Positions 50,406 to 60,171 are shown, numbered from the stretch's first letter. The stretch: DNA of 64,000 nt from Bacteroidota bacterium (GCA_023397505.1 JAEWUC010000007.1:186001-250000); one strand, 5' to 3'. Notes: generated by a model not told the origin, from the letters alone. Program-made: numbers and translations.

Positions 50406-51905
50406 ATGCCTTCAAAGTATAAAGTTCTTTTTGTTACCTCAGAAGTTGTACCATTTATTAAAACTGGTGGTTTAGCTGACGTTTCCTCTGCTTTACCTCA
50501 AAAATTGCAGGAATTAGGGCATCAAGTTCGAATAGTTGTTCCTAAATATGGGGCAATAGACGAACGAAAATATAAGATTCATGAAGTTGTTCGTTTAAAA
50601 GATATAAAAATAAATGTAGGCGAAAAAGAAGTAGTCTTTTCTTTGCGTTCTTCTTTTTTAATAGGTCCCAAAACACGGGTTCAGATTTATTTTCTGGACA
50701 ACCCCGAATATTTTGGAAGCAGGCATAGCCTTTATTCTGATCCGTTGACGGGTGAAGATTACCCGGATAACGATGAAAGATTTATTTTGTTATCAAGAGC
50801 TGTCTTTGAACTTATTAATAAGCTTGGATGGGTTCCCGATATTCTTCATTGTAATGATTGGCAATGTGGTTTAATCCCGGCTTATTTAAAAACATGGTCT
50901 CAGCCTGATCCGCAATATGCTCAACTTTACACAAATGTTAAATCTATTTTTACAATTCATAATTTAACATCACAGGGCATTTTTCCAAAATCAACTTTTG
51001 ATAAAACGGAACTCTCGAAAGAACTTAACAGCGAGAAAGGAATTCTTCATAAAGGAAAAGTTAATTTTCTGAAGAGCGGTTTGGTTTATTCCGATATGAT
51101 TACTACCGTAAGCGAGAATTATGCTAAAGAAATAAGCACTAAAAAGGAATTTGGAGCCGGTCTGGATGCTATTTTATCCAAACGTAAAAAAGATATTTAT
51201 GGAATTATTAATGGTATTGATGAAACAATTTGGAACCCTGAAATTGATACGAAAATTGAGAAGAAGTATTCCTTAAAAGATATCGAAGATAAAAAGGTTA
51301 ATAAAGAAGCACTTGCCGAAAGGTTTAATTTCAAATACGATGAAAATGTGCCTGTTATAGGAATGATTTCGAGATTAATAGATGATAAAGGTTTTGATCT
51401 GCTTCAAAAAGCTTTTCCCCAATTAATGAAATTAAATATGCATTTAGTGTTGCTTGGAGCAGGCGATAAAAAAATTCAAAAGTTTTTTATGACATTAGCA
51501 AATAAGCACTCGGATAAATTTTCGTGCTTTATTGGTTTTGATGATGAATTAGCGCATCTAATTGAAGCCGGATCGGATATGTTTCTTATGCCATCAAAAA
51601 CAGAACCGTGCGGACTAAATCAAATGTATAGCTTAATGTACGGAACAGTTCCGGTTGCGCGTAAAGTAGGCGGATTGGCAGATACGGTTCAGCAATTCAA
51701 TCCCAAAAATGGATCTGGAAACGGTTTCCTCTTTGAAAAATATACCGCGGCTGATATGCTTTCGGCAATTAAAGATGCGGTTAAAATATTTTCAACCAAT
51801 AAAGATGCTTGGCTTACGATTATGAAGAACGGTATGAAATCCAATTTTACTTGGTTGAATTCAACAAAGAAATATTTAGATCTATATAAAAAACTCACCG
51901 ACTAG
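50406..51905 (+). CDS. glgA: Glycogen synthase
   Basis: GT5 enzyme using ADP-glucose (or UDP-glucose) to extend glycogen. The 499-residue protein has the KTGGLADVSSALP motif (19-31), with Lys19 at the nucleotide site, and a C-terminal GT-B domain with ISRLIDDKGFDLL and the PSKTEPCGLNQMYSLMYGTVPV motif. Start ATG at 50406. It follows a clear Bacteroidota-type promoter and heads an operon with the phosphatase, lipoprotein, and outer membrane genes. Its glucan is broken down by GlgP (18597). Confidence 0.97.
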   Translation: MPSKYKVLFVTSEVVPFIKTGGLADVSSALPQKLQELGHQVRIVVPKYGAIDERKYKIHEVVRLKDIKINVGEKEVVFSLRSSFLIGPKTRVQIYFLDNPEYFGSRHSLYSDPLTGEDYPDNDERFILLSRAVFELINKLGWVPDILHCNDWQCGLIPAYLKTWSQPDPQYAQLYTNVKSIFTIHNLTSQGIFPKSTFDKTELSKELNSEKGILHKGKVNFLKSGLVYSDMITTVSENYAKEISTKKEFGAGLDAILSKRKKDIYGIINGIDETIWNPEIDTKIEKKYSLKDIEDKKVNKEALAERFNFKYDENVPVIGMISRLIDDKGFDLLQKAFPQLMKLNMHLVLLGAGDKKIQKFFMTLANKHSDKFSCFIGFDDELAHLIEAGSDMFLMPSKTEPCGLNQMYSLMYGTVPVARKVGGLADTVQQFNPKNGSGNGFLFEKYTAADMLSAIKDAVKIFSTNKDAWLTIMKNGMKSNFTWLNSTKKYLDLYKKLTD

Positions 51906-51906
51906 A

Positions 51907-52488
51907 TTGAAACTGAAACCCGCAATATTTTTAGATAGAGACGGAACTGTCAATTTTGACCCCGGTTATATCAAAAATCCCGATGAAGTTTATCTGCTTG
52001 AGGGAGTTGCCGAGGGAATTCGGAAACTTAAAGATGGTTTCGGTTTTAAGATAATCGTGATTTCAAATCAAGCTGGTGTTTCTAAGGGATTGATGACTAT
52101 AGAAGATGTTGAACAAATTAATTCTAAGATTAATGAACTTCTGAAAGAAAAGGGGACCTTAATCGACGCATTCTATTATTGCCCATTTCATCCCGATAAC
52201 GACCCGCCGGAAAAATCAAAGTGCAGGAAACCTTCTCCTCAAATGATTTTTAAAGCTGCCGAAGAACATTCGATCGATTTATCGAAATCATATATGGTAG
52301 GAGATAGGGCTAGCGATATTGAAGCGGGATTCAATGCAAAATTGAAATCGGTATTATTAACTAACAATAATGCGAATGATGAAATTTCTATCTTGCAAAA
52401 TCTTGAGAAAAACCCCAATTTTGTAGCCGTTAATTTTAACCAAGCTTGCGATTTTATTATTAATGATTATACCGGAGGAAATTCTTGA
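51907..52488 (+). CDS. GmhB-like HAD phosphatase with incomplete zinc loop
   Basis: A 193-residue HAD-superfamily phosphatase. The catalytic aspartates are Asp10 and Asp12 in FLDRDGT. The sequence is close to D-glycero-D-manno-heptose-1,7-bisphosphate 7-phosphatase (GmhB): VISNQAGVSKGL and VGDRASDIEAG are present. GmhB and histidinol phosphatases carry a zinc loop with four ligands (CxH...CxC). Here Cys92 and Cys106 are kept, but the His position is Phe94 and the third Cys is Ser104. The zinc site is thus probably lost, and the substrate is open. Start TTG at 51907, 1 bp after glgA. Confidence 0.85.
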   Translation: MKLKPAIFLDRDGTVNFDPGYIKNPDEVYLLEGVAEGIRKLKDGFGFKIIVISNQAGVSKGLMTIEDVEQINSKINELLKEKGTLIDAFYYCPFHPDNDPPEKSKCRKPSPQMIFKAAEEHSIDLSKSYMVGDRASDIEAGFNAKLKSVLLTNNNANDEISILQNLEKNPNFVAVNFNQACDFIINDYTGGNS

Positions 52489-53699
52489 CAAAGCCCTTTC
52501 GATTGACAACACTACTTCTTGTCATCTCGGTTTTTATTTTTACTTCTTGTAACCAGGATCCTGCTTCGGTACCGGATAAATTAATTCCTGATGAAGATAA
52601 AGTAGAATTCAATAAATTCGATACTTACGAGTTGAATGTAAAACAAAGCTCTTCTTATTATGAAGAACTTGAAAACTTATACGGTGCCGATACCCGCATT
52701 CTTGGAAAAAACGATTATGCAAAATCTTCTATACTTTTCAGCTGGGATTTTTACCTGCCCGACTCTATCAAAACGTATATTAATAATGGTCAAATAACAA
52801 TTCTTTCTTCCGAAGTATCGATGACAAGAAAATATAAGCTTGGTGATACTACGGGATTCTTTGATTTTACGGTTCACAAAATTATAAGTGAATGGGATGT
52901 AGCAAAATTACACAGAGACACTCTGCAGTATATTAACAGAGATGCGAATGATATTGCTTCCAATAAGATCAAAACTGACAGCACAGTTACATTTGACATA
53001 AATAAAAATGTGGTTTACGATTGGTTACGATATACAGCCGACAGCAATTCGACTGATAAGAATAACGGGATATATATTACTCCTACCAACAGTACTAATT
53101 ATTTTGTCGGTTTCGAAGCTACTTATGCTTATGGAACTTATGAGCAGACTCAAATAATGATAGTGCTTCAAAAGCCTACTGAAATTGATACGCTTGTTGG
53201 TTACCCAAGCAGAGATTTGCACGTAGTTGAAAAATTGCAACCCAAACCTGTTTCGGAAGATAGAATTTATTTGGAAGGCGGTTATGCACTTCGTGGAACT
53301 GTTTTTTTTGATTTATCATCACTACCAAAAGAAATTGCGATAAGTAAAGCTACTATTGAGCTTACGATTGATACTCAATCTTCAGTTGATGGTATTCCCG
53401 CATCGGATTCACTATTTGTACATATTTTAAAAGACAGCACAAAAAAAACATTGGCTGATAGTTCAAGCATTCTTCTGCTAACAAGAAAGGGCAATAAATT
53501 TACTGGCGATATTTCGGGAATTGTTCAAGCATGGAATTCAGAACTGCTAATTGATGGTAAAAAGTTAGAAAACCAAGGAATAAATCTAACTTTATTTGAT
53601 GAATATTCCTCTGTAGCCCGAATTGTTTTGTACGGTAGTAAAGAACAAAATGCTTTGCTTAGACCACGATTAACAATCTATTATCCAAAGAAGATATGA
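52485..53699 (+). CDS. Lipoprotein downstream of glgA (DUF4270- or DNRLRE-like)
   Basis: A 404-residue lipoprotein: lipobox FIFTSC, cysteine about residue 21. The mature part is a large beta-rich protein with two similar units: each contains a FFDLSSLP- or FSWDFYLP-like strand followed by a Ser/Thr/Asp-rich region, as in DNRLRE or DUF4270 proteins of Bacteroidota. DUF4270 lipoproteins are often encoded next to glgA in that group, which supports the comparison. The start is TTG at 52485 with a strong GGAGG (52474-52478), overlapping the phosphatase stop by 4 bp. Function is unknown. Confidence 0.7.
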   Translation: MTKPFRLTTLLLVISVFIFTSCNQDPASVPDKLIPDEDKVEFNKFDTYELNVKQSSSYYEELENLYGADTRILGKNDYAKSSILFSWDFYLPDSIKTYINNGQITILSSEVSMTRKYKLGDTTGFFDFTVHKIISEWDVAKLHRDTLQYINRDANDIASNKIKTDSTVTFDINKNVVYDWLRYTADSNSTDKNNGIYITPTNSTNYFVGFEATYAYGTYEQTQIMIVLQKPTEIDTLVGYPSRDLHVVEKLQPKPVSEDRIYLEGGYALRGTVFFDLSSLPKEIAISKATIELTIDTQSSVDGIPASDSLFVHILKDSTKKTLADSSSILLLTRKGNKFTGDISGIVQAWNSELLIDGKKLENQGINLTLFDEYSSVARIVLYGSKEQNALLRPRLTIYYPKKI

Positions 53700-54946
53700 T
53701 TATGAAATACATAAAAATATTTTTATTGATGTGCATATTTTTACCTATGGAACTTTTATCATCAGGTGGTTCATATTATTCAAGATTTGGATTGGGAGAT
53801 TTTTATTATTCCTACACCGCCAGAAGAATGGGTATGGGAGAATTGGGAATAGCTGCCTTAGATCGCGATTATCTTAATAATCTTAATCCCGCAAGTTGGA
53901 GCAATTTACGTTTAACCCGTTTCGAAACCGGAGTAATTTATCACGGTACAAAAATCAATTCTAATGTCAGCGATGTTTTTCATTCGCAAACCATTTTTTC
54001 AGGTATGATGATCGGCTTCCCGGTATCAGTACAAAACGGAATAAGTTTTGTGGCCGGAATTACGCCCTATACAAATGTTTCTTACGAAGTTGCCGAACAA
54101 ATAGATTCAAACGTTGTTGATGAATACAAGCTAACTTATCAGGGTATTGGCGGAATATCAAAAGCGTTTTTTGGTCTTTCATATAAATTACCATTCGATG
54201 TTTCAATAGGTTCATCTTTCGATTATTACAATGGCAAAGTAAATTATTCTACAGATATGGATTTCGAATCAGGCGCTAGTTTTAATGATGTTACTTATAA
54301 TAAAGAATTTAGCTATCATGGAATTGGTTTTACCTTAGGAATAGTTTCGAATAATTTTGCAGATATAATTGGCTTGGAGGAATTGAAAGAATTACGACTT
54401 GGTTTTTCTTTTTCGAGTAAGGTTGATCTTGCTACAGATACCGTCAGTTCATCGGAAACAATTCTCGGGACATTGAAAAATTCGTCTCAATCATATAAAT
54501 CCAACTTGCCATTCAGATTTGGCGCTGGTTTATCAATGAACTTGGTAAATCAATATCAGGTAACGCTTGATTATCTTTACCAGCCCCTGAGTGAGTACAA
54601 CAAAAACGGTATCTATTCACAAAACATCCGCGATTTTTACAAAGTCAGTCTTGGATTTGAATACCGTAAAGCGAGACCTGAATCACAAAGCTTTTGGGAA
54701 CACGTAATGTTACGTTGCGGTCTAAGCTACGAGCAGTCGCAATATACATTTGAAGGCGAAGGCATAAATCAAACTTCGGTATATGCGGGATTTTCTATGC
54801 CGCTTGGTTACGATAACAATATTGATTTTGGTTTCCAATACGGCAAAAGAGGCACATTGGATAAAAATTTATTGAATGAAAATATTTATAAATTTTCCAT
54901 AAGTTTAAGCATCGGAGAACTATGGTTTCTCCGTGAAGATAGATAA
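53696..54946 (+). CDS. FadL-like outer membrane beta-barrel protein
   Basis: A 416-residue outer membrane protein with an N-terminal signal peptide (about 1-24). The first mature residues (YYSRFGLGDFYYSYTARRMGMGELGIAALDRDYLNNLNPASWS) match the FadL/OmpP1 class, in which an early plug segment is followed by a long barrel of alternating polar and apolar strands and the last residue is aromatic or polar. It overlaps the lipoprotein gene by 4 bp (ATG at 53696, with another ATG at 53702). A hydrophobic substrate is possible; the actual ligand is unknown. Confidence 0.75.
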   Translation: MIMKYIKIFLLMCIFLPMELLSSGGSYYSRFGLGDFYYSYTARRMGMGELGIAALDRDYLNNLNPASWSNLRLTRFETGVIYHGTKINSNVSDVFHSQTIFSGMMIGFPVSVQNGISFVAGITPYTNVSYEVAEQIDSNVVDEYKLTYQGIGGISKAFFGLSYKLPFDVSIGSSFDYYNGKVNYSTDMDFESGASFNDVTYNKEFSYHGIGFTLGIVSNNFADIIGLEELKELRLGFSFSSKVDLATDTVSSSETILGTLKNSSQSYKSNLPFRFGAGLSMNLVNQYQVTLDYLYQPLSEYNKNGIYSQNIRDFYKVSLGFEYRKARPESQSFWEHVMLRCGLSYEQSQYTFEGEGINQTSVYAGFSMPLGYDNNIDFGFQYGKRGTLDKNLLNENIYKFSISLSIGELWFLREDR

Positions 54947-54966
54947 TTAGAATAGGGGAAATTAAA

Positions 54967-56205
54967 TTGAAACGTACTATACTTTTATTTTTTTATTTAG
55001 TTGCAGTTGCTTTTTCAAGCAATGTATTAAAAGCACAGAACGATGCAGGTACTTTTAGTTTGTTTTATGAATATCACAAGAATAAAGATTTTAACAGCGC
55101 TTTGCCATACGGGTGGAAGGTTATTAATTCCGATCCCACTCCGTGGTTGAAATACAAAATTTTTCCTAAAATGGAAGAAATTCTTTGGTTTATGCACGAT
55201 AGTTCCAAAGTTGCAGAAAATGAAATAACTAGTTTTAATGATACGGTAATTTATTTTTACGATAAAGCAATTCAATATGAGCCTGACCTTGAAGGATATT
55301 ATACTGCAAGAAAAGCTTATGTTGAAGAAACTTGGAAAAAATCCGATCCTACAATTGCAATTGGTTTATATGAAAAAGCAATTGAAAAAGATCCTGCACT
55401 TGATCCGTTTTATAAAGATAGACTCGGCATGATATACATTGCCAGTGCAGCAGATGGCAATGATTATAAATTAAAGGCGCTTGATCTTTATTCTAAATTA
55501 TCGGAATCCGATCCTGAGAATGCACTTTGGATTCAAAAACTTGAAGGGATTGCAGACAATATCGACGAGTTAAAAGACATTACTAAAAAATCTTGGGACC
55601 TTGATAAAGAGAATACTGAAAAAGCATGGAAGTACGCATCAATTTGTATTCGCGCTCAGGATTTTGAAAGCGCTAAGTCACCGTTGGAATTTTTAACCCA
55701 AAAAATGCCTGATGTTATTAATTACTGGAAACAACTTGCAAATGTTTACGATAAGCTTGATGAAAATGACAATGCTATTAAAGCATATAAAAAGGTTATT
55801 GATTTACAGCCCGACAGCCGCGATAATTATTTGAATATTGCTTTGGTTTATAAAAAAATTGACCAGCTTTCTGTTTCAAGAACTTATTTACAGAGAGCTA
55901 TGAATGTTGATTCAAATTGGGATTATCCTGTTGTTGTTGAAGCCCAGTTGTACGAACAAAGCGCACGTGCTTGTGAATTCGACTTTATGGCAAAATGCGT
56001 TTATCTTCTTGCCGTAAATACTTATAGAAGAGCAGCATCGATGGGCGGACAGTTTTCAGCGCCAGCGGCGGAAAGAGTTAAAGCTCTCGCCAATTCAATT
56101 CCTACTAAAGAAGATTATTTCTTCAGAAAAATTAAAAGCGGCGACACAATTAAAATAGAAGGCCAGTGCTACGCATGGATAGGTAAAAGTGTTCAAGTAC
56201 CGTAA
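54967..56205 (+). CDS. TPR-repeat protein, exported
   Basis: A 412-residue protein with a signal peptide (about 1-24, ending at LKAQ) and at least five tetratricopeptide-like repeats (about 80-330, for example AIGLYEKAIEKDPALDPFYKDRLGMIY and AIKAYKKVIDLQPDSRDNYLNIALVY). TPR domains mediate protein-protein contact; together with the outer membrane protein and lipoprotein upstream this may be a periplasmic assembly or scaffold factor. The start is TTG at 54967, 20 bp after the barrel gene, with AGGGGAAA. A hairpin terminator follows. Confidence 0.8.
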   Translation: MKRTILLFFYLVAVAFSSNVLKAQNDAGTFSLFYEYHKNKDFNSALPYGWKVINSDPTPWLKYKIFPKMEEILWFMHDSSKVAENEITSFNDTVIYFYDKAIQYEPDLEGYYTARKAYVEETWKKSDPTIAIGLYEKAIEKDPALDPFYKDRLGMIYIASAADGNDYKLKALDLYSKLSESDPENALWIQKLEGIADNIDELKDITKKSWDLDKENTEKAWKYASICIRAQDFESAKSPLEFLTQKMPDVINYWKQLANVYDKLDENDNAIKAYKKVIDLQPDSRDNYLNIALVYKKIDQLSVSRTYLQRAMNVDSNWDYPVVVEAQLYEQSARACEFDFMAKCVYLLAVNTYRRAASMGGQFSAPAAERVKALANSIPTKEDYFFRKIKSGDTIKIEGQCYAWIGKSVQVP

Positions 56206-56224
56206 TCAATAAATATTTATTAAG

Positions 56225-56284
56225 ATGCCATCTTTAATTAGTTTTTTTTAACTTTGCACATTCTAATTATAAGATGGCATTTTT
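56225..56284 (+). terminator. Terminator after the TPR gene
   Basis: ATGCCATCTT (56225-56234) pairs with AAGATGGCAT (56271-56280), with further pairing of the inner TAATTA segments, followed by TTTT. It closes the glgA operon and precedes glyA. Confidence 0.85.
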
Positions 56285-56323
56285 GTTTTAAATAATCCTT
56301 GTTCAATCCAACAGGTAAATCAA

Positions 56324-57625
56324 ATGAAAAATTATCTATCCAATGATACCGAAATTCAAAATGTTGCTAATTTAGAGCTTGCACGTCAGGAAAGTCATCT
56401 TGAATTGATTGCGTCCGAAAATTTTGTAAGTATGGCTGTGCTTCAAGCTGCTGGCTCGGTGTTAACAAATAAATATGCCGAAGGTTATCCCGGTAAAAGA
56501 TATTACGGCGGCTGTGAATTTGTTGACATGGCTGAAGATATAGCACGCGACCGATTGAAAAAATTATTCGGCGCTGAATATGTGAATGTTCAACCTCACA
56601 GCGGATCGCAGGCAAATATGGCAGTTTATATGTCTGTTCTAAAGCCGGGTGATACAATTCTTGGATTAAGTTTGGATCACGGCGGACATTTAACACACGG
56701 ATCTCCTGTAAATTTTTCCGGACAAATTTATCGTGCTGTACCTTATATGCTGAATAAGGAAACACAGATGTTGGATTATAATCTTGTTGAAGACATTGCA
56801 AAAAGAGAAAAACCAAAAATTATTGTCATGGGTGCAAGCGCATATTCACGTGATTGGGATTATGCAAAGTTTAGAGAAATTGCAGATAAAGTTGGTGCCT
56901 TATTAATGTGCGATATGGCTCATCCATCAGGATTGATTGCAAAAGGATTATTAAACAGTCCTCTTCCTTATTGCGATATAGTTACATCTACAACTCACAA
57001 AACATTGCGCGGACCGCGCGGCGGAATTATTCTTGTCGGAAAGGATAAGGAAAATCCATTGGGTATAAAAACTATTAAAGGCGATAGATTAAAATTAATG
57101 TCCGAAGTTTTGGATGGAATGGTAATGCCGGGAATACAAGGCGGACCTTTAATGCACATAATTATGGCTAAAGCTGTAGCATTCGGAGAAGCGCTTCAAG
57201 ATTCTTTTGCCGACTATGCAAAACAAATAATTAAAAATTCCAAAACTCTATCCGCAGAATTAATGAATTACGGATTCGATATTGTTTCCGGCGGAACCGA
57301 TAATCATCTGATGCTTGTCGATTTATCTAAAAAAGATTTGAGCGGAAAAAAGGCTGAAGTAGCCCTGGGACAAGCAGGTATCACGGTTAATAAAAATATG
57401 ATTCCATTTGATACTAAAAGTCCTTTTGTTACAAGCGGGTTTAGAATTGGAACACCGGCAGTTACAACGCGCGGTATGAAAGAAAGCGAAATGAAATTGA
57501 TTGCCGGCTTTATCGATAAAGCAATCAAAAATTTTGAAAACGAACAAACTTTAGCTCAAATTAAAAAAGAAGTTGCCGAATTGTGTTCACATTTTCCTCT
57601 TTATCCTGAATTAAAACAGAATTAA
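56324..57625 (+). CDS. glyA: Serine hydroxymethyltransferase
   Basis: PLP enzyme converting serine and THF to glycine and methylene-THF, the main one-carbon source. The 433-residue protein has Lys226 in STTHKTLRGPRGG as PLP lysine, ASENFVS (about 30-36), and the EGYPGKRYYGG motif (about 53-63). Start ATG at 56324. It begins a run with tatC (3 bp downstream) and the polyprenyl synthase. Confidence 0.98.
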   Translation: MKNYLSNDTEIQNVANLELARQESHLELIASENFVSMAVLQAAGSVLTNKYAEGYPGKRYYGGCEFVDMAEDIARDRLKKLFGAEYVNVQPHSGSQANMAVYMSVLKPGDTILGLSLDHGGHLTHGSPVNFSGQIYRAVPYMLNKETQMLDYNLVEDIAKREKPKIIVMGASAYSRDWDYAKFREIADKVGALLMCDMAHPSGLIAKGLLNSPLPYCDIVTSTTHKTLRGPRGGIILVGKDKENPLGIKTIKGDRLKLMSEVLDGMVMPGIQGGPLMHIIMAKAVAFGEALQDSFADYAKQIIKNSKTLSAELMNYGFDIVSGGTDNHLMLVDLSKKDLSGKKAEVALGQAGITVNKNMIPFDTKSPFVTSGFRIGTPAVTTRGMKESEMKLIAGFIDKAIKNFENEQTLAQIKKEVAELCSHFPLYPELKQN

Positions 57626-57628
57626 AAC

Positions 57629-58384
57629 GTGAGTGACGAGAACAATTTATTTTCGGAGAAATCTGAGCCAAGAGAAGCAGAAATGTCTTTTCTTGAACAT
57701 CTTGAAGAATTGAGATGGAGAATTATTTATTCTTTGATCGGAATTGCTCTCGGCACAATTATCGCGTGGATATTCATTGATTTTCTAATCGATAACATTT
57801 TATTAATACCAGCCAAACAAGCTAATTTCAAACTCCAAAATCTCAAACCATTCGGTCAGTTGTTTATTTATTTCCAGGTAGCAATTATTGTTGGATTAAT
57901 ACTCAGCATTCCGAACGTGTTTTATCAATTATGGAAATTCATTTCTCCCGCATTAAAAGATAACGAACGTAAATACGTTACATCGATTGTAATCTTTACA
58001 ACCTTTTGTTTTTTATGCGGAGTTGTGTTTGCTTACTTTGTAATGCTGCCGTTAACATTAAAATTCGCGGCACAATTCGGTTCTTCATTCATTGCAAATA
58101 ATTTTGCTCTCGATGAATATTTTTCAATAATACTGAGTGTTATTCTTGGCGCGGGTTTGGTTTTTGAACTCCCAATGCTTTCGTTTTTTCTTTCAAAAAT
58201 CGGTATCCTAAAACCACAGATAATGCGTAAATATAGAAGACATTCATTAATTACTATTTTAATTTTTGCTGCGATATTAACACCCGGGACAGACCCGGTA
58301 TCGCAAATCATACTTGCCATCCCGTTGGTTATTTTATACGAAATAAGTATTTTAGTTTCAAAATTATCGCAAAAGAAATCTTGA
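57629..58384 (+). CDS. tatC: Sec-independent translocase TatC
   Basis: A 251-residue membrane protein with six helices that recognises twin-arginine signals. The N-terminal MSFLEHLEELRWRI motif (about 19-32) and the FYQLWKFISPAL (about 97-108) and PMLSFFLSKIGIL segments are diagnostic. Start GTG at 57629, 3 bp after glyA; the stop overlaps the polyprenyl synthase start by 4 bp. tatA is far away (5811). The ActB signal downstream is a likely client. Confidence 0.97.
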   Translation: MSDENNLFSEKSEPREAEMSFLEHLEELRWRIIYSLIGIALGTIIAWIFIDFLIDNILLIPAKQANFKLQNLKPFGQLFIYFQVAIIVGLILSIPNVFYQLWKFISPALKDNERKYVTSIVIFTTFCFLCGVVFAYFVMLPLTLKFAAQFGSSFIANNFALDEYFSIILSVILGAGLVFELPMLSFFLSKIGILKPQIMRKYRRHSLITILIFAAILTPGTDPVSQIILAIPLVILYEISILVSKLSQKKS

Positions 58385-59361
58385 ACATAAAATCACTTTC
58401 GGAAATAACATCCTTAATCGAGAATGAACTCGATCAATTCAATAAACATTTCAAAGAATCTCTAAAATCAAAAGTTGGAATTGTTGATTTAGTAACTCGC
58501 TACATTCTAAAGCAAAAAGGTAAAAAAATACGTCCCGCGCTTGTTTTGCTTTCAAGTAAAATGTGCGGTGGAATTGAGCAACGAAGTTTACGCGGCGCAG
58601 CCTTGGTCGAACTTTTACACACTGCTACTCTAGTTCACGACGATGTTGTTGACAACGCGGAAACAAGAAGGGGATTGCCTTCTATAAATGCTATTTGGAA
58701 AAATAAGGTCGGCGTTTTAATGGGAGATTATCTTTTGGCGAAAGGTTTAATGCTTGCAGTTGAATCGGAGGATTTCGATTTTCTTAAAGTCATAACAAAC
58801 ACAGTCAAAAGAATGTCCGAAGGCGAATTACTTCAGATAAGTAAAACAAGAAAATTGAACAACGACGAAGAAACATATTTGAGAATTATTTCTGATAAAA
58901 CAGCATCTCTGCTTGCAACTTGCTGCGAGATAGGTGCCCGCGCTTCCACAACCGACGAAGATAAAATTAAAGCGATGAGAGAATTCGGCGAAAACCTCGG
59001 CATCGCGTTTCAAATCCGCGACGATATTTTGGATTACATCGGCACAACTTCCGTTTTCGGTAAACCTCTCGGCGGCGATATCAAAGAAAAAAAACTCACT
59101 CTTCCATTAATATACGCTTTAGCTCAAGCACACCCACCAGAATCTAAAGAAATTTTAAGAACAATTAAAAACGGTGCCCGTAAAAAGGGAGTAGAACATA
59201 TCATTGATTTTGTTAAGCGAAACAAAGGTATCGATTACGCAGACCAAGCCGCAAAAAGTTATGCTGAGAAAGCTGTTAGTTGTTTATCTATTTTTGATTC
59301 TTCAGAATTTAAGCAAGGATTAACTTCACTTGTAAATTTTGTTGTAGTTAGAACGAAATAA
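58381..59361 (+). CDS. Polyprenyl diphosphate synthase
   Basis: A 326-residue all-helical trans-prenyltransferase with two aspartate-rich motifs: DDVVD at 87-91 and DDILD at 214-218. It extends isoprenoid chains, here probably a long chain for menaquinone (octaprenyl or similar type), judging from the length and resemblance to IspB/HepT; the exact chain length cannot be read. Start TTG at 58381 overlaps the tatC stop. Confidence 0.92.
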   Translation: MNIKSLSEITSLIENELDQFNKHFKESLKSKVGIVDLVTRYILKQKGKKIRPALVLLSSKMCGGIEQRSLRGAALVELLHTATLVHDDVVDNAETRRGLPSINAIWKNKVGVLMGDYLLAKGLMLAVESEDFDFLKVITNTVKRMSEGELLQISKTRKLNNDEETYLRIISDKTASLLATCCEIGARASTTDEDKIKAMREFGENLGIAFQIRDDILDYIGTTSVFGKPLGGDIKEKKLTLPLIYALAQAHPPESKEILRTIKNGARKKGVEHIIDFVKRNKGIDYADQAAKSYAEKAVSCLSIFDSSEFKQGLTSLVNFVVVRTK

Positions 59362-59587
59362 ATTTCTTCTTCCGTCGGATTAAAAGGTCTTAATCAATTA
59401 TTTTGAAAAATATTTTTTATTCAATGAACTTTTTCTTTTTAAAAGCCATTTGTTATTTTGTAGTGCTGAAATTAATAAAATACTATGTCTTGTCTTAATA
59501 TATGCTTGTGCAACATTGAAGTACAAGCTTGGTTCATCAATTAACAGAAGTTTTTCAAAACAAATTTTTTCTTTTTTCGAGCAATAG
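59362..59587. promoter_or_regulatory. Upstream region of the act operon
   Basis: 226 bp, AT-rich, no gene. It should hold the promoter of actA. A short inverted repeat GCTTGT (59504-59509) and ACAAGC (59523-59528) is spaced 13 bp, which might be an operator, but this could easily be chance. No clear TAnnTTTG box was found. Confidence 0.3.
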
Positions 59588-60157
59588 ATGAAAAAGACTG
59601 TTCTTGATTATGCACTAAAAATACGCCTCCCGATAACGCTATTTGTTATTCTATTAACCTTTGTGATAACTTATTATGTATCGCGCCCGGAACGCGATGG
59701 AATTGGATACACGCCCGAACAGCCGATTAAATTTTCGCATAAGCTTCACGCGGGCACAATGGCTATCGATTGCCAGTACTGCCATATAGGAGTTGAAAAG
59801 GGTAGGCATGCAATTATTCCTTCGGTAAATATTTGTATGAACTGCCATACTGTCGCACGCAAAGATAGACCGGAAATAATAAAACTCACGCAATATTACG
59901 AAGAAAGCAAACCGGTTCCGTGGAAAAGAATTCACAAAATTCCGGATTACGCTTACTTTAATCATAGTGTTCACATCAATAAAGGAATTCAATGCGAAAG
60001 CTGCCACGGCGATGTTACACAGATGGAAGTTGTCGGACAAGTAAGACAATTTACAATGAAGGCTTGTTTGGATTGCCATAGAAGTCCGCAAGAACATATG
60101 CCGTATTTGAAAAATGCAAAAGTCGGTCCCGAACATTGCGCGGCTTGTCACCGTTAA
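59588..60157 (+). CDS. actA: Alternative complex III subunit ActA (pentaheme cytochrome c)
   Basis: A 189-residue cytochrome with five CxxCH heme sites: Cys62-His66, Cys83-His87, Cys136-His140, Cys160-His164, Cys184-His188. An N-terminal helix (about 14-32) anchors it in the membrane, with the hemes in the periplasm. In alternative complex III, ActA carries electrons from menaquinol oxidation towards cytochrome oxidase. The gene order actA, actB, actC is the known one. Start ATG at 59588. The protein ends right after the last heme site. Confidence 0.93.
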   Translation: MKKTVLDYALKIRLPITLFVILLTFVITYYVSRPERDGIGYTPEQPIKFSHKLHAGTMAIDCQYCHIGVEKGRHAIIPSVNICMNCHTVARKDRPEIIKLTQYYEESKPVPWKRIHKIPDYAYFNHSVHINKGIQCESCHGDVTQMEVVGQVRQFTMKACLDCHRSPQEHMPYLKNAKVGPEHCAACHR

Positions 60158-60171
60158 TTTTTGAGGAGATA

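Noticed and set aside
59504..59528. Inverted repeat GCTTGT-N13-ACAAGC as an operator for the act operon
   Set aside because: A six-base arm in AT-rich DNA is expected by chance, and no matching site was seen elsewhere.
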